NCBI RefSeq assembly: GCF_029887875.1
Contig: NZ_JARXRM010000023.1
Location: forward strand, 29,294 to 75,980
DNA: 46,687 nucleotides
Origin: Luteimonas endophytica
GTDB taxonomy: Bacteria > Pseudomonadota > Gammaproteobacteria > Xanthomonadales > Xanthomonadaceae
Direction: 5' to 3'
Shown: piece by piece, positions 15,605-27,238 of the stretch
Layout: each line of letters begins with the position of its first letter
How positions within the stretch are numbered: the first letter of the stretch is position 1
The notes under the pieces: generated by a model
Database searches by the model: none
What the model was told of the DNA's origin: nothing
What the model saw: only the letters and a program-made list of their open reading frames with translations
Position numbers and translations under genes: made by a program

Positions 15605-16557
15605 GCGTGGGTGGCGCGGACGCCCGGTCCGGCCACCTTCCTGTGATGGTCGCGCAGGTCATGGAGGGGCTGCGGGTGATCGGGGATGGAGCCTATCTGG
15701 ACGGCACGTTCGGCCGCGGCGGTCATGCCAGGCGCGTGCTGGAACGCCTGGGCCCCGGAGGTCGGCTGCTGCTCATGGACAAGGATCCCGAAGCGATCGC
15801 CGCCGCCGAGCGAGAGTTCGGCGCCGACCCGCGCGTGACGATCCGCCGCGGCAGCTTCGCCGCGCTGGGGGACTGGGCGCCGGTGCGCGACGGCGTCGAC
15901 GGCGTGCTGCTCGATCTCGGCGTGTCCTCGCCGCAGCTGGACGTCGCCGAACGCGGCTTCAGCTTCGGCAAGGACGGTCCGCTCGACATGCGCATGGATC
16001 CGGATGCCGGCGAGAGCGCGGCGGCGTGGCTGGCGCGCGCCGACGAGCGCGAGATCGCCGACGTGCTGTGGACCTTCGGCGAGGAGCGCGTGAGCCGGCG
16101 CATCGCCCGCGCCATCGTCGCCCGCCGCGGCGAGGCGCCGCTGACGCGGACCGCCGACCTGGCCGAGCTGGTGGCCGGCGTGATGCCGCGCGGCCGCCAC
16201 GACATCCACCCGGCCACGCGCACCTTCCAGGCCGTCCGCATCCACGTCAATCGCGAACTGGCCGAGCTGGAAGCCGGGCTCGAGGCCGCGCATGCCGCGC
16301 TGCGTCCGGGCGGGCGGCTGGCGGTGATCAGCTTCCATTCGCTCGAGGACCGCATCGTCAAGCGCTACATCGCCCGCCACGCCAAGCCGCCCCCCGGCAA
16401 CCGCCGCCTGCCGGCGGCACCGGTGTTCGAGCCGTCCCTGATCGCCATCGGCGATGCCCGCAAGGCCGGTGCCGCGGAGGTCGCCGCCAATCCGCGCGCG
16501 CGCAGCGCGGTGCTGCGGGTGGCCGAAAAGCCGGCCGCAGCGGAGTTGCCGCGATGA
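15601..16557 (+). CDS. rsmH: 16S rRNA (cytosine-1402-N4)-methyltransferase RsmH (MraW)
   Basis: Methylates N4 of C1402, the same base that RsmI (12327-13166) modifies on the ribose. 318 aa. Signatures are [13 protein letters not shown], the SAM motif [42 protein letters not shown] and the late [21 protein letters not shown]. The GTG start lies in a GTGA overlap with mraZ, and the stop overlaps ftsL (ATGA), so translation is coupled across all three. Confidence 0.97.
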   Translation: MSVGGADARSGHLPVMVAQVMEGLRVIGDGAYLDGTFGRGGHARRVLERLGPGGRLLLMDKDPEAIAAAEREFGADPRVTIRRGSFAALGDWAPVRDGVDGVLLDLGVSSPQLDVAERGFSFGKDGPLDMRMDPDAGESAAAWLARADEREIADVLWTFGEERVSRRIARAIVARRGEAPLTRTADLAELVAGVMPRGRHDIHPATRTFQAVRIHVNRELAELEAGLEAAHAALRPGGRLAVISFHSLEDRIVKRYIARHAKPPPGNRRLPAAPVFEPSLIAIGDARKAGAAEVAANPRARSAVLRVAEKPAAAELPR

Positions 16558-16820
16558 TCGCCCGCGTCCTCATGGGCATCCTGCTGCTCGCCAACGTGAT
16601 CACCGCGATCGGCGTGGTGCACGCGCGCCACCAGCACCGGCAGCTGTTCGCGCAGCTGACCCGGCTGGAGGGCGCGCGCGACGAGCTCAACATCGACTTC
16701 GGCCGGCTGCAGCTGGAGCAGGCCACCTGGTCGGAGAGCAACCGCATCGACCAGGTGGCGCGGCAGCGGCTGGGGATGAAGTTCCCGGACACCGCCGACA
16801 TCGTGGTGATCCGCCCATGA
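16554..16820 (+). CDS. ftsL: Cell division protein FtsL
   Basis: Small bitopic divisome protein of the FtsQLB complex. 88 aa: a short cytoplasmic start, one membrane helix ([21 protein letters not shown], about 3-23) and a periplasmic coiled coil ([32 protein letters not shown]), then the typical [15 protein letters not shown] end. Its position between rsmH and ftsI confirms the identity. ATGA overlap with rsmH. Confidence 0.94.
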   Translation: MIARVLMGILLLANVITAIGVVHARHQHRQLFAQLTRLEGARDELNIDFGRLQLEQATWSESNRIDQVARQRLGMKFPDTADIVVIRP

Positions 16821-16863
16821 GCGCGCGGTCGGCCCCGGCCATCGGCGCCGCGGGAGCGCGGCG

Positions 16864-18654
16864 ATGAGGTTCCGCCGCATCCCCGGCGGCAACGCCAAGC
16901 GCCCGCGCACCCGCGCGCAATTCAACCTGCGCGGGCGGCTGGCGCTGGTCGCCGGCGCGCTCGGGCTGTGCTCGGTGGTGCTGGTCGGGCGCGCGGTCGA
17001 TCTGCAGCTGATCGACAACGCCTACTACCAGCAGAAGGCCGACTCGCGCTTCCTGCGCGAGCTGCCGATCGCCACCTCGCGCGGCATGATCACCGACCGC
17101 AACGGCGAGCCGCTGGCGATCTCCACCCCGGTCGCCTCGCTGTGGGCCAACCCCCAGGAGCTGGTCAAGCACCCCGCGCGCATCGTGGAGCTGGCCGAGG
17201 CCATCGACACCGATCCGGACGCGCTCACGCGCGCCGTCACCCAGCGCGCCGAGAAGGAGTTCATGTATCTGCCCGGGCAGCGCCGCATCCACCCCGCGGC
17301 CGCCGAGAAGGTGCTGGCGCTGGGCGTGCCCGGCGTGTTCAGCCAGCGCGAGTTCCGCCGCTTCTACCCGCAGGGGGAGGCGCTGGCGCACGTGCTCGGT
17401 TTCACCAACATCGACGACCTCGGCCAGGAAGGGATCGAGCTGGCGTTCGACGACTGGCTGCGCGGTACGCCCGGCGCGCAGAAGGTGATCCGCGACCGCC
17501 GCGGCCGCATCGTCGAGAACGTCGACCTGGTGCGCCCCGCCGAGCCGGGCCGCGACCTGACCCTGAGCATCGACCGCCGGATCCAGTTCCTCGCCCATCG
17601 CGAGTTGCGCAGGGCGATCACCGAGGCCGGCGCCAGCGCCGGCTCGATCGTGATCCTGGACGTGGCCACCGGCGAGGTGCTGGCGATGGCCAACCTGCCG
17701 GCCTACAACCCGCATGTGGTGTCCGGCGGCGACCGCGACGCGCGCCGCAACCGTGCGGTCACCGACCTGATCGAGCCCGGTTCGACGATGAAGCCGCTCA
17801 CCGTGGCCGCCGCGCTGGAGGCCGGCATCGTCACCCCGACCACCCGCATCGATACCAACCCGGGCTGGATCCCGAACGGGCGCTACCGCACCAGCGATTT
17901 CCGCAACTACGGCGTGCTCGACGTCACCGGCGTGATCACCAAGAGTTCCAACGTCGGCGTGTCCAAGCTGGTCGCGCGGCTGCCGGACCAGCAGTTCTAC
18001 GAGTTCCTGCGCCGCTTCGGCTATGGCGAAAGCACCCGGAGCGGGTTCCCGGGCGAGGCGGCCGGCCTGTTCCCGGCGCCGCCGAGCTGGAGCGGCACCA
18101 CCAAGCAGGGCCTGTCCTACGGCTACGGCCTGTCGGTCACCCCGCTGCAGATCGCCACCGCCTACGCGGCGCTGGGCAACGGCGGCCGGCTGACCCCGCC
18201 GACCTTCGTCAAGGGCCAGCACAACGAATCGCGCCAGGTGCTCGACCCGGCGATCGCCGGCCAGGTGATGCGGATGATGCAGACGGTCACCGAGCCGGGC
18301 GGCACCGCCACCCGCTCGGCGGTGCTGGGCTACCACGTGGCCGGCAAGACCGGCACCGCGCGCAAGGCCAGCGGCGGCGGATACGCGCGCCGCTACGTCG
18401 CCTTCTTCGCCGGGCTGGTCCCGGTGGAGAGCCCGCGCTTCTCCATGGTGGTGGTGATCGACGATCCGGACACGTCCGGCGGCGGCTCGACCTACGGCGG
18501 CGGCTGGGTGGCGGCGCCGGTGTTCAAGAACGTCATGGAAGGCGCGCTGCGGCTGATGGACGTGCCGCCCGACGACATCGAGACCTGGCTGGCGGCGCAG
18601 GCCGAGGCCGATGCGGGCCGTGCCGCGGCCGCCGCGCGGGAGGCGGACCAGTGA
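16864..18654 (+). CDS. ftsI: Peptidoglycan D,D-transpeptidase FtsI (PBP3)
   Basis: Septal class B PBP that crosslinks new peptidoglycan with FtsW. 596 aa: cytoplasmic basic start, membrane helix about 24-42 ([19 protein letters not shown]), PBP dimer domain ([16 protein letters not shown]), then the transpeptidase domain with all three motifs: SxxK at S307-K310 (EPGSTMK), SxN at S361-N363 (KSSN) and KTG at 495-497 (AGKTGTARK). A 43-nt gap separates it from ftsL, the only non-overlapping junction between rsmH and ftsA. The 3' end overlaps murE (GTGA). Confidence 0.97.
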   Translation: MRFRRIPGGNAKRPRTRAQFNLRGRLALVAGALGLCSVVLVGRAVDLQLIDNAYYQQKADSRFLRELPIATSRGMITDRNGEPLAISTPVASLWANPQELVKHPARIVELAEAIDTDPDALTRAVTQRAEKEFMYLPGQRRIHPAAAEKVLALGVPGVFSQREFRRFYPQGEALAHVLGFTNIDDLGQEGIELAFDDWLRGTPGAQKVIRDRRGRIVENVDLVRPAEPGRDLTLSIDRRIQFLAHRELRRAITEAGASAGSIVILDVATGEVLAMANLPAYNPHVVSGGDRDARRNRAVTDLIEPGSTMKPLTVAAALEAGIVTPTTRIDTNPGWIPNGRYRTSDFRNYGVLDVTGVITKSSNVGVSKLVARLPDQQFYEFLRRFGYGESTRSGFPGEAAGLFPAPPSWSGTTKQGLSYGYGLSVTPLQIATAYAALGNGGRLTPPTFVKGQHNESRQVLDPAIAGQVMRMMQTVTEPGGTATRSAVLGYHVAGKTGTARKASGGGYARRYVAFFAGLVPVESPRFSMVVVIDDPDTSGGGSTYGGGWVAAPVFKNVMEGALRLMDVPPDDIETWLAAQAEADAGRAAAAAREADQ

Positions 18655-20159
18655 GCGTTGCCATCGCCCTCGCCGAATTGCTTCCGGACGTTGCCGGCGT
18701 GCCGGAAGGGCTGCGGATCGGCGGGCTGTCGCAGGACAGCCGCGGGCTGCGCGCCGGCGAGGCGTTCGTGGCCCTGCCGGGATTCGGTACCCACGGGCTG
18801 CGCTTCGCCGACCAGGCCGAGGCGGCCGGCGCCAGCGCGATCCTGTTCGAGCCGCCGGCGCCGGACGGCGTGGCGGTGCCCCGCGGCGCCATCGCCGTGC
18901 CCGGGCTGCGTGCCCGCCTGGGCGCGATGGCCGACCGGCTGCACGGCTCGCCCTCGGCGGCGATGGCGACCGTCGGCGTCACCGGCACCAACGGCAAGAC
19001 CTCGACCGTGCAGCTGCTGGCCCAGGCCTGGACGCTGCGCGGTCTGCGCGCCGGCAGCATCGGCACGCTCGGCGCGGGGCTGCACGGGGAAGTGGCACCG
19101 ACCGGCTTCACGACCCCGCAGGTCTCGCAGATGCACGCGCTGCTGGCGCGGCTGCGCGACGCCGGCGCCGCGGCGGTGGCGCTGGAGGTCAGCTCGCATG
19201 CGCTCGACCAGGGGCGCGTCGACGGCGTGCACTTCCGGGTCGCGGTGTTCACCAACCTCACCCGCGATCACCTCGACTACCACGGCGACATGCGGGCCTA
19301 TGGCGACGCCAAGGCGCGACTGTTCGCCTGGCCTGGGCTCGCGGCCGCGGTGATCAACCTGGACGACGGCTTCGGCCGCGAGCTGCATGCGCGGCTGGCG
19401 GCCGCCGCGCCGTCGCCGGCAGCGCGGGCAGCGGCCCCGGTAACGCCGCGGACGGTCGGCGTCAGCGCGGGCGGCGACCCGGCGGCCGCGGTGCGCGCCA
19501 TGGGAGTGGCGCTGGACGATGCCGGCATCGCCTTCGAACTGCAGGTCGAAGGCGTGGCGCACCCGGTGCGCTCGGCGCTGCTCGGCCGCTTCAATGTCGA
19601 CAACCTGCTCGCCGTGGCCGGCACCCTGTACGCGCTGGGCGAGGCGCCGGACGCGATCGCCGGGGTGCTGTCGCGGCTGCAGCCGGTGGCCGGACGAATG
19701 AACCGCCTCGGCGGCGGCGGCCGCCCGCTGGTGGTTGTCGACTACGCGCATACCCCCGACGCGCTGGAGCAGGCGCTGGCCAGCCTCCGCGCGCACGCCC
19801 GCGGCCGCATCGTCTGCGTGTTCGGCTGCGGCGGCGAGCGCGACCGCGGCAAGCGCCCGCAGATGGCGGCGATCGCCGAGGCCGGCGCCGATGCGGTGAT
19901 CGTCACCGACGACAACCCACGCCGCGAGGACGGCGACGCGATCGTCGCCGACATCCTGGCGGGGTTCGCCGACCGCGCCGCGGTGGCGGTGCAGCGCGAC
20001 CGCCGCCGCGCGATCGATCGCGCCATCGGCGAAGCCGGGCCCGGCGACATCGTGCTGGTGGCCGGCAAGGGCCACGAGCCGTACCAGGAGATCGCCGGCG
20101 TGCGCCACCCCTTCGACGACACCGAGGCCGCGGCCGCGGCGCTGGAGGGCAGGGCATGA
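18651..20159 (+). CDS. murE: UDP-MurNAc-L-Ala-D-Glu:meso-DAP ligase MurE
   Basis: Cytosolic ATP-dependent ligase adding the third stem residue. 502 aa. The Mur ligase P-loop [11 protein letters not shown] is at about 109-119, followed by [40 protein letters not shown] (carbamylated-lysine region) and [16 protein letters not shown]. The specificity motif DDNPR (in TDDNPRRED) indicates meso-diaminopimelate rather than lysine. GTG start in a GTGA overlap with ftsI; ATGA overlap with murF. Confidence 0.97.
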   Translation: MSVAIALAELLPDVAGVPEGLRIGGLSQDSRGLRAGEAFVALPGFGTHGLRFADQAEAAGASAILFEPPAPDGVAVPRGAIAVPGLRARLGAMADRLHGSPSAAMATVGVTGTNGKTSTVQLLAQAWTLRGLRAGSIGTLGAGLHGEVAPTGFTTPQVSQMHALLARLRDAGAAAVALEVSSHALDQGRVDGVHFRVAVFTNLTRDHLDYHGDMRAYGDAKARLFAWPGLAAAVINLDDGFGRELHARLAAAAPSPAARAAAPVTPRTVGVSAGGDPAAAVRAMGVALDDAGIAFELQVEGVAHPVRSALLGRFNVDNLLAVAGTLYALGEAPDAIAGVLSRLQPVAGRMNRLGGGGRPLVVVDYAHTPDALEQALASLRAHARGRIVCVFGCGGERDRGKRPQMAAIAEAGADAVIVTDDNPRREDGDAIVADILAGFADRAAVAVQRDRRRAIDRAIGEAGPGDIVLVAGKGHEPYQEIAGVRHPFDDTEAAAAALEGRA

Positions 20160-21568
20160 TCCCGGTTCCGCTCTCGCGCATCGCGCGCTGGACCGGCGGC
20201 GAGCTGCGCGCCGGCGGCGCCGGCGACGTGCTGATCGACGCGGTCGAGACCGATACCCGCCGCTTCGACGCCGGCGACGGACGCGCCGCGCTGTTCGTGG
20301 CGATCCGCGGCGAGCGCTTCGACGGCCACGACCACGTCGCCGCGGCGGCGGAACTGGGTGCGCGCGCGGCGCTGGTGTCGCGGCCGTGCGAGACCGCGCT
20401 GCCGCAGCTGGTGGTCGGCGACACCGTGCAGGCGCTCGCGGCGATGGCCGCGGCCCTGCAGCGCGCCCGCCCGGCGCGGGTGGTCGCGATCACCGGCAGC
20501 AACGGCAAGACCGGCGTCAAGCAGATGCTGCTGTCGATCCTGCAGCGCGCCGGCGCCGCCTACGCCAATCCCGGCAACCGCAACAACGAGATCGGGCTGC
20601 CGCTGGCGGTGATCGACGCGCCCGAGAACGCCGACTACGCGGTCTACGAGATGGGCGCCGGCAAGCCCGGCGACATCGCCTGGCTGACCGCGGTCGCGCG
20701 CCCGCAGGTGGCGCTGGTCAACAACATCGCGCCCGCGCATCTCGAGCGCATGGGCAGCCTGCTCGGCGTGGCCGATACCAAGGCGGCGATCTACGACGCG
20801 CTGCCGGTCGACGGGATCGCCGTGATCAATGCCGACGATGCGTTCGCGCCGTACTTCGCCGAGCGCGCCCACGGCCGCCGGCTGCTGCGCTTCGGGCTGG
20901 AGGCCAGCGCCGAGGTGACCGCGCGCCAGGTGCGCTGCGGCGCGGACGGCTCGCGCTTCGTGCTGGTGCTGCCGGACGGCGAAGCCGAGGTGGCGCTGCC
21001 CCTGGCCGGGCGCCACAACGTCCGCAACGCGCTCGCCGCCGCGGCGCTGGCGGTAGCCGCCGCGGGTGCCGACGCCGCGGCCATCGCGAGCGCCCTGGCC
21101 GCGGCGCGGCCGGTCGCCGGGCGGCTCGCCAGGCGCCGCCTGGCGGGCGGCGCGGTGCTGATCGACGACAGCTACAACGCCAACCCGGGGTCGCTGGCGG
21201 CCGCCATCGACACCCTGGCCGCGGCGCCGGGCGATGGCTGGCTGGTGCTCGGCGACATGGGCGAACTCGGCCCGGACGCCGAAGCGCTGCATGCCGAGGC
21301 CGGCAACCGTGCGCGCCGCGCCGGGCTGGCGCGGCTGTACGCGCTCGGGCCGCTGAGCGCGGCCGCAGCGCAGGCATTCGGCGACGGCGGCCGCCGCTTC
21401 GATTCGCACGAGGCGCTGGCCGCGGCGTTGCGCGCCGACCTGGACGCCGCGGTCGCGGACGCTTCCGCGGCGCCGGTGCGGGTGCTGGTCAAGGGATCGC
21501 GCAGCAGCGCGATGGAGCGGATCGTGTCCGCAATGCCCACCGAGGGGGAATCCGCCGATGCTGCTTGA
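20156..21568 (+). CDS. murF: UDP-MurNAc-tripeptide:D-Ala-D-Ala ligase MurF
   Basis: Adds D-Ala-D-Ala (made by DdlB, 25389-26348) to complete the pentapeptide precursor. 470 aa. Features are the N-terminal [28 protein letters not shown]-loop [60 protein letters not shown] and the late [17 protein letters not shown] with LGDMGELG. It overlaps mraY by 11 nt. Confidence 0.97.
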   Translation: MIPVPLSRIARWTGGELRAGGAGDVLIDAVETDTRRFDAGDGRAALFVAIRGERFDGHDHVAAAAELGARAALVSRPCETALPQLVVGDTVQALAAMAAALQRARPARVVAITGSNGKTGVKQMLLSILQRAGAAYANPGNRNNEIGLPLAVIDAPENADYAVYEMGAGKPGDIAWLTAVARPQVALVNNIAPAHLERMGSLLGVADTKAAIYDALPVDGIAVINADDAFAPYFAERAHGRRLLRFGLEASAEVTARQVRCGADGSRFVLVLPDGEAEVALPLAGRHNVRNALAAAALAVAAAGADAAAIASALAAARPVAGRLARRRLAGGAVLIDDSYNANPGSLAAAIDTLAAAPGDGWLVLGDMGELGPDAEALHAEAGNRARRAGLARLYALGPLSAAAAQAFGDGGRRFDSHEALAAALRADLDAAVADASAAPVRVLVKGSRSSAMERIVSAMPTEGESADAA

Positions 21569-22643
21569 GCTGGCGCGCTGGCTGCAGGGTCTGGAGAGCT
21601 TCTTCGGGCTGTTCAACTACCTCACTTTCCGCGGCATCCTCGCGGCGCTGACCGCGCTGCTGCTGTCGCTGTGGTGGGGACCGCCGCTGATCCGCAAGCT
21701 GGCCCAGTACAAGGGCGGCCAGCCGATTCGCCAGGACGGTCCGCAGACGCATTTCTCCAAGGCCGGCACCCCGACCATGGGCGGGGCGCTGATCCTGATC
21801 TCGGTGCTGGCCGCGGTGCTGCTGTGGGGCGACCTGCGCAACAAGTACGTCTGGGTGGTGCTGGGGGTGATGCTGGCGTTCGGCGCGATCGGCTGGTACG
21901 ACGACTGGATCAAGATCGTCCGCCGCGACCCCAACGGCCTGAAGTCGCGCTGGAAGTACCTGCTGCAATCGCTGTTCGGGCTCGCCGCGGGGTTGTACCT
22001 GTACTACACCGCCGACGTACCGGCGGCGACCACGTTCTACATCCCGCTGTTCAAGGCGATCGCGCTGCCGATGGTGGGCGTCACCTTCGTCGCGCTGGCG
22101 TACTTCTGGATCGTCGGCTTCTCCAATGCGGTCAACCTGACCGACGGGCTGGACGGGCTGGCGATCATGCCCACGGTGCTGGTGGCCTGCGCGCTCGGCG
22201 TGTTCGCCTATGCCTCCGGGCACGCCGAGTTCTCCGAATACCTGCAGATCCCGCGGATCCCCGGCGCCGGCGAGCTGGTGATCATCTGCGCGGCGATCGC
22301 CGGGGCCGGGCTGGGTTTCCTCTGGTTCAACACCTATCCGGCGATGGTGTTCATGGGCGACATCGGCGCGCTGGCGCTGGGGGCCGTGCTCGGCACCATC
22401 GCGGTGATCGTCCGCCAGGAGCTGGTGCTGGTGATCATGGGCGGGATCTTCGTGATCGAGACCCTGTCGGTGATGATCCAGGTCGCCTCGTTCAAGCTCA
22501 CCGGGCGCCGGGTGTTCCGGATGGCGCCGATCCACCACCACTTCGAACTCAAGGGCTGGCCGGAACCGCGGGTGATCGTGCGCTTCTGGATCATCTCGGT
22601 GATCCTGGTGCTGGTCGGCCTGGCCACGCTGAAGGTGCGCTGA
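21558..22643 (+). CDS. mraY: Phospho-MurNAc-pentapeptide-transferase MraY
   Basis: Ten-helix inner-membrane enzyme that transfers phospho-MurNAc-pentapeptide to undecaprenyl phosphate, forming lipid I. 361 aa. Signatures are [10 protein letters not shown] (near 72), GWYDDWIKI with the DD pair, [39 protein letters not shown] and the cytoplasmic [14 protein letters not shown] histidine loop. In E. coli murD follows mraY; here ftsW follows directly, with the stop and start sharing TGATG. Confidence 0.97.
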   Translation: MLLELARWLQGLESFFGLFNYLTFRGILAALTALLLSLWWGPPLIRKLAQYKGGQPIRQDGPQTHFSKAGTPTMGGALILISVLAAVLLWGDLRNKYVWVVLGVMLAFGAIGWYDDWIKIVRRDPNGLKSRWKYLLQSLFGLAAGLYLYYTADVPAATTFYIPLFKAIALPMVGVTFVALAYFWIVGFSNAVNLTDGLDGLAIMPTVLVACALGVFAYASGHAEFSEYLQIPRIPGAGELVIICAAIAGAGLGFLWFNTYPAMVFMGDIGALALGAVLGTIAVIVRQELVLVIMGGIFVIETLSVMIQVASFKLTGRRVFRMAPIHHHFELKGWPEPRVIVRFWIISVILVLVGLATLKVR

Positions 22644-23947
22644 TGGACGGCAACTTCCACCAGGCGACCCGTCTCGACGCGATCCACGGCCGCTTCGACC
22701 CGTGGCTGCTCGGCGCCGCGATCGCCCTGGCCACGCTCGGGGTGGTGATGGTGGCGTCGAGCTCGATCGCGATCGGCGAGGACCTCGAGGTCGGGCCGTT
22801 CTACTTCCTGGTCCGGCACCTGATGTTCCTCGGCCTGGGCGTGGCGCTGTGCCTGGTGGTGATGCGCACCGAGATGCGCACCATCGAAAAATACGACCGC
22901 CTGCTGCTGCTGGGCTGTTTCGTGCTGCTGCTGATGGTGTTCGTGCCGGGGCTGGGCCATACCGTCAACGGCGCGCGGCGCTGGATCAACCTCGGCGTCT
23001 CCAATTTCCAGACGGTGGAAGCGGTGAAGCTGATGTACATCGTGTGGCTGTCGAGCTACCTGGTGCGCTTCCGCGACGAGGTCAACGCCACCTGGGGCGC
23101 CATGCTCAAGCCGCTCGGGGTCGCCGCCGGGCTGATGCTGCTGCTGGTGCTGCAGCCGGACTTCGGCTCGCTGGCGCTGATCCTGGCGATCACCGCGGGC
23201 ATGCTGGTGCTGGGCGGCGTGCACATGCCGCGCATGGCCGCGCCGGTGCTGGTGCTGCTGCCGCTGCTGGCCATCGTCGCCATCGCCGAGCCGTACCGCA
23301 TGCGCCGGCTGACCTCGTTCATGGATCCGTTCGCCGATCCGTTCAACAGCGGTTACCAGCTGGCCAACGCGCTGATGGCGGTCGGCCGCGGCGAGTGGTT
23401 CGGGGTCGGCCTCGGCGCGTCGGTGCAGAAGCTGTCCTACCTGCCCGAGGCGCATACCGATTTCATCCTGGCGGTGATCGCCGAGGAACTCGGTTTCGCC
23501 GGCGTCTGCCTGGTGATCGGGCTGTACGCGCTGCTGGTCGGGCGCGCGCTGTGGATCGGCCTGAAGTGCGTGGAGATGCGCCGCCACTTCGCTGGCTACT
23601 GCGCTTTCGGCGTGGCGCTGTCGCTGGGCCTGCAGAGCCTGGTGTCGATCGGGGTGAACCTGGGCCTGCTGCCGACCAAGGGCCTGACCCTGCCGCTGGT
23701 GTCCTCGGGCGGCTCGAGCGTGCTGATGACCTGCGTGGCGGTCGGCCTGCTGTTGCGGGTTTCCTTCGAACTCGATCGCGCCCAGCGCCAGGTCGCGCGG
23801 CTGCGCGGCGAGGCGGCGCAGCCCCAGGAGCCGGCGCCGCCCCCGGCCGAACCGGCGCGCGGCGGCGCCCCGGCCGCCGGTGCCGCGGCGCGCGGCACCA
23901 GCCGCCTGCGCCAGCGCGTCGAACCCACGCTCGGGAGGACCGCATGA
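22643..23947 (+). CDS. ftsW: Peptidoglycan glycosyltransferase FtsW
   Basis: SEDS-family septal glycan polymerase, partner of FtsI. 434 aa, about ten membrane helices starting at [22 protein letters not shown]. Family segments are [24 protein letters not shown] (catalytic Asp in QPDFG), [45 protein letters not shown] and [23 protein letters not shown] roughly 60-residue cytoplasmic tail rich in Ala/Pro/Glu ends the protein. Its stop overlaps the murC start (ATGA). The murG gene normally found here is missing. Confidence 0.96.
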   Translation: MDGNFHQATRLDAIHGRFDPWLLGAAIALATLGVVMVASSSIAIGEDLEVGPFYFLVRHLMFLGLGVALCLVVMRTEMRTIEKYDRLLLLGCFVLLLMVFVPGLGHTVNGARRWINLGVSNFQTVEAVKLMYIVWLSSYLVRFRDEVNATWGAMLKPLGVAAGLMLLLVLQPDFGSLALILAITAGMLVLGGVHMPRMAAPVLVLLPLLAIVAIAEPYRMRRLTSFMDPFADPFNSGYQLANALMAVGRGEWFGVGLGASVQKLSYLPEAHTDFILAVIAEELGFAGVCLVIGLYALLVGRALWIGLKCVEMRRHFAGYCAFGVALSLGLQSLVSIGVNLGLLPTKGLTLPLVSSGGSSVLMTCVAVGLLLRVSFELDRAQRQVARLRGEAAQPQEPAPPPAEPARGGAPAAGAAARGTSRLRQRVEPTLGRTA

Positions 23948-25392
23948 TCCGCCGCCTGCTCGACGCCGGCACCCTGTCGGGCGCGGATGTCGCCCGGGCG
24001 TTCCCGCGGGTGCACTTCGTCGGCATCGGCGGTGCCGGGATGAGCGGCATCGCCGAGGTGCTGTGCACCCTGGGCTACGAGGTGTCGGGTTCGGATCTCG
24101 CCGACAACGCGGTCACCCGCCGGCTGCAGTCCCTCGGTGCCACCGTGCACCGCGGTCACGCCGCCGCCAACGTGCTCGGCACCGATTGCGTGGTGGTCTC
24201 CAGCGCGATCCGAGCCGAGAACCCGGAACTGCTGGAGGCGCGTTCGCAGCGCATCCCGGTGGTCCCGCGCGCCGAGATGCTGGCCGAGCTGATGCGCTTC
24301 CGCCGCGGCATCGCCGTGGCCGGCACCCACGGCAAGACCACCACCACCTCGCTGCTGGCCAGCGTGCTGGCCGAGGGCGGGCTGGATCCGACCTTCGTCA
24401 TCGGCGGCCAGCTGCTCGCCGCGGGCGCCAACGCCCGCCTGGGCGGCAGCGACTGGCTGGTGGCCGAGGCCGACGAAAGCGACGGCAGCTTCCTGCGCCT
24501 GAACCCGTTGATCGCCATCGTCACCAACATCGACGCCGACCACCTGGAGAACTACGGCGGCGATTTCGCCCGGGTGCAGGCGGCGTTCTCCGAGTTCCTG
24601 CACCGGCTGCCGTTCTACGGACTGGCGGTGCTCTGCATCGACGATGCGGAAGTCGCGGCGCTGGCCGCGCAGACCCCGCGCCACGTCACCACCTACGGCT
24701 TCGACGCCGCCGCCGACGTGCGCGCCGAGGACGTCGGCCAGGACGGCCCGCGCATGCGCTTCACCCTGCGCCTGCCGGACGGCTCGCGCACCGCGGTGGC
24801 GCTGGCCCTGCCGGGGCGGCACAACGTCCAGAACGCCCTGGCCGCGGCCTCGGTGGGCTGGCAGCTCGGGGTGGCGCCGGCAGCGATCGCCGCCGCGCTG
24901 GAGAAGTTCGCCGGCATCGGCCGCCGCTTCAACCTGCTGGCCGAGCTGCGCACCGCGCGCGGCGCGACCGTGCAGGTGGTCGACGACTACGGGCACCACC
25001 CCAAGGAGCTGAAGGCGGTGTTCGAGGCGGCGCGCGGCGGCTGGCCGGATCGCCGCCTGGTGGTGGCGTTCCAGCCGCACCGCTACAGCCGCACCCGCGA
25101 CCTGCTGGACGACTTCGCCGGGGTGCTGTCGGAGGTCGACGCGCTGGTGCTGACCGAGGTCTACGCCGCCGGCGAGGCGCCGATCGCCGGCGCCGACGCC
25201 AAGGCGCTGGCGCGCGCGATCCGCGCCCGCGGGCGCATCGATCCGGTGGTGGTGGGCCCGGCCCAGGAACTGCCGCGGGTGCTGCCCGACCTGCTCGAGG
25301 ACGGCGACCTGCTGCTGATGATGGGGGCCGGCGACATCGGCCAGGTGGTGCAGCAGCTGGCGGCCGACGGCTTCGACGGAGGCGACGCTTGA
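23944..25392 (+). CDS. murC: UDP-N-acetylmuramate:L-alanine ligase MurC
   Basis: First amino-acid ligase of the stem peptide. 482 aa. Features are the N-terminal [35 protein letters not shown]-loop [14 protein letters not shown] (about 127-139), [44 protein letters not shown] and [16 protein letters not shown]. The N-terminus is preceded by 20 residues before the Rossmann start. Translation is coupled upstream to ftsW and downstream to ddlB by 4-nt overlaps. Confidence 0.97.
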   Translation: MIRRLLDAGTLSGADVARAFPRVHFVGIGGAGMSGIAEVLCTLGYEVSGSDLADNAVTRRLQSLGATVHRGHAAANVLGTDCVVVSSAIRAENPELLEARSQRIPVVPRAEMLAELMRFRRGIAVAGTHGKTTTTSLLASVLAEGGLDPTFVIGGQLLAAGANARLGGSDWLVAEADESDGSFLRLNPLIAIVTNIDADHLENYGGDFARVQAAFSEFLHRLPFYGLAVLCIDDAEVAALAAQTPRHVTTYGFDAAADVRAEDVGQDGPRMRFTLRLPDGSRTAVALALPGRHNVQNALAAASVGWQLGVAPAAIAAALEKFAGIGRRFNLLAELRTARGATVQVVDDYGHHPKELKAVFEAARGGWPDRRLVVAFQPHRYSRTRDLLDDFAGVLSEVDALVLTEVYAAGEAPIAGADAKALARAIRARGRIDPVVVGPAQELPRVLPDLLEDGDLLLMMGAGDIGQVVQQLAADGFDGGDA

Positions 25393-26348
25393 GCGCCCGG
25401 CTGCCGCCGCCCAGGATCTCGGACCCGGCCGCGTTCGGCCGCATCGCCGTGCTGATGGGCGGCACCGGCTCGGAGCGCGCGGTCTCGCTGGACTCCGGCA
25501 ACGCGGTGCTCGCGGCGCTGCGCGCGCGCGGCGTCGACGCGGAAGCGGTCGACGGCATCCCGGCGCTGGTCGAGACGCTGGTGCAGCGCCGCTGCGACCG
25601 GGTCTTCAACATCCTCCACGGCCAGCGCGGCGGCGGCGAGGACGGCGTGGTCCAGGGGCTGATGGACGCCTTCGCGGTGCCCTACACCGGCTCCGGGGTG
25701 CTCGGCTCGGCGCTCACGATGGACAAGATCCGCACCAAGCAGGTGTGGCTGAGCCTGGGCCTGCCGACCCCCGGGTACGCGCGCCTGCGCAAGGGCGAGG
25801 ACGTGCATGCCGCGGCGCGCGCCCTGGGGCTGCCGGTGATCGTCAAGCCTTCGCAGGAAGGTTCCAGCGTCGGCGTCAGCCGGGTCTTCGACGATGCCGG
25901 CCTCGACGCCGCGGTCGAACTGGCGGCGCGCTACCCCGGCGAGTTGCTGATGGAACGCCTGATCGAGGGCGACGAGCTGACCGTCGGCGTGCTCGCCGCC
26001 GGCGATGCCCTGCACGCGCTGCCGTCGATCCAGATCGTGCCGCGCGGCGACTGGTACGACTACGAGGCCAAGTACCTCTCCGACGAGACCGAGTACCGCT
26101 GCCCGGGCCTGGCCGGCGAGGCCGAGGCGGAGATCGGCGCGCTCGCGCTGCGCGCCTTCGCCGCGGCCGGTTGCGCCGGCTGGGGCCGGGTGGATTTCAT
26201 GCGCGAGCGCGCCGGCGGCGCGTTCCAGCTGCTCGAGGTCAACACGGCCCCGGGCATGACCAGCCACTCCCTGGTCCCCAAGGCCGCCCGCGCGGCTGGC
26301 ATGGAGATGGAGGAACTGTGCTGGCGGATCCTGGAGACGGCGCTGTGA
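25389..26348 (+). CDS. ddlB: D-alanine:D-alanine ligase
   Basis: Cytosolic ATP-grasp enzyme making D-Ala-D-Ala for MurF. The TTG start at 25389 overlaps the murC stop by 4 nt and gives 319 aa, keeping the first strand [22 protein letters not shown]; the next in-frame ATG (25455) would cut into that strand. Further signatures are [57 protein letters not shown] and the metal site WGRVDFM...[17 protein letters not shown]. The last codons overlap the ftsQ GTG start (GTGA). Confidence 0.95.
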   Translation: MSARLPPPRISDPAAFGRIAVLMGGTGSERAVSLDSGNAVLAALRARGVDAEAVDGIPALVETLVQRRCDRVFNILHGQRGGGEDGVVQGLMDAFAVPYTGSGVLGSALTMDKIRTKQVWLSLGLPTPGYARLRKGEDVHAAARALGLPVIVKPSQEGSSVGVSRVFDDAGLDAAVELAARYPGELLMERLIEGDELTVGVLAAGDALHALPSIQIVPRGDWYDYEAKYLSDETEYRCPGLAGEAEAEIGALALRAFAAAGCAGWGRVDFMRERAGGAFQLLEVNTAPGMTSHSLVPKAARAAGMEMEELCWRILETAL

Positions 26349-27238
26349 CCGCGCTGCTGCGAATCGTCGCGTGGACCCTGGCGCTGGCGCTGGTCGCGCT
26401 GCCGGTGGTGGCGGTGCTGCAGGGCTGGATCGGCGCCGAGCGCTGGCCGCTGCGCACCCTGCGGGTGGTCGGCGAGCTGGAGCGGGTGGAGGACCGGACC
26501 TTGCGCGAGGCGGTGCTGCCGTTCGCGCGGCACGGCTTCTTCGCGATGCGCCTGGCCGACGCGCAGGCGGCGGTGGCGCGGCTGCCCTGGGTCGAGCGGG
26601 CGGAGGTGCGCAAGCGCTGGCCCGACGTGGTCGAGGTGCGCATCGTCGAGCACCGCCCGTTCGCGCGCTGGGGCGGGGAGCGACTGCTCTCCGAGCAGGG
26701 CCGGCTGTTCCCGGCGGCCGGCATCGACCCGCCGCCGCGGCTGCCGCTGCTGGACGGCCCGGAGGCCAGGGTGGCCGACGTGGTGGCGCTCTACAACGAG
26801 TCGCGGGTGCTGTTCACCCCGATCGGCTACGAGGTCCGGCGGCTGACCCTGGACCCGCGCGGCAGCTGGTCGCTGACCCTTTCCAACGGCACCGAGGTGA
26901 CCATCGGCAGCCAGCAGGCGCGCACCCGGCTCGAGCGCTTCGCGCGCCTGCTGCCGCGGCTGCTGCAGCAGGAGACCAGCCCGCTGCGCCGCGCCGACCT
27001 CCGCTACACCAACGGCTTCGCCCTGGAGTGGTCCGACGCGCCGGAAGCCGAGAGTGGGGAATCGGGCATGGCGTTCGGCAACGCGCCCCCCCGTACGCCG
27101 GCGGCGTTCGCTGCATTCGGGCGTTCCGGTGGCGCCGGCAACCGGCTGGTGCCGCCCGGAGTCTCCATGCCGGAGTCCAGGCGTTCCGCTCTTGCGAATC
27201 ACGAATCACGAAACACGAATCCCGGCCCAAACACATGA
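26345..27238 (+). CDS. ftsQ: Cell division protein FtsQ with repeat-derived C-terminal tail
   Basis: Bitopic divisome scaffold (FtsQLB). 297 aa from the GTG at 26345: membrane helix about 5-28 ([22 protein letters not shown]), POTRA domain ([24 protein letters not shown]), then the beta domain with [36 protein letters not shown] and LLPRLLQ. Normal FtsQ sequence ends near [12 protein letters not shown]. The last 60 or so residues are unlike FtsQ and are encoded by intergenic-type DNA that includes the AATCACG heptamers (27195-27225). It overlaps ftsA by 4 nt. Confidence 0.93.
   Translation: MTALLRIVAWTLALALVALPVVAVLQGWIGAERWPLRTLRVVGELERVEDRTLREAVLPFARHGFFAMRLADAQAAVARLPWVERAEVRKRWPDVVEVRIVEHRPFARWGGERLLSEQGRLFPAAGIDPPPRLPLLDGPEARVADVVALYNESRVLFTPIGYEVRRLTLDPRGSWSLTLSNGTEVTIGSQQARTRLERFARLLPRLLQQETSPLRRADLRYTNGFALEWSDAPEAESGESGMAFGNAPPRTPAAFAAFGRSGGAGNRLVPPGVSMPESRRSALANHESRNTNPGPNT
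27195..27225 (+). repeat. AATCACG-type 7-nt periodic repeat inside the ftsQ end, before ftsA
   Basis: The best preserved copy: units AATCACG, AATCACG, AAACACG, AATCCCG at strict 7-nt steps, ending 10 nt before the ftsA ATG. It is translated as part of the ftsQ tail ([10 protein letters not shown]). No Shine-Dalgarno precedes ftsA. Confidence 0.7.

Noticed and set aside
16817..16867. Mini reading frame of 16 codons between ftsL and ftsI
   Set aside because: It overlaps the ftsL stop as ATGA but encodes only a short Ala/Arg peptide with no family similarity; it probably reflects a lost upstream start or chance.
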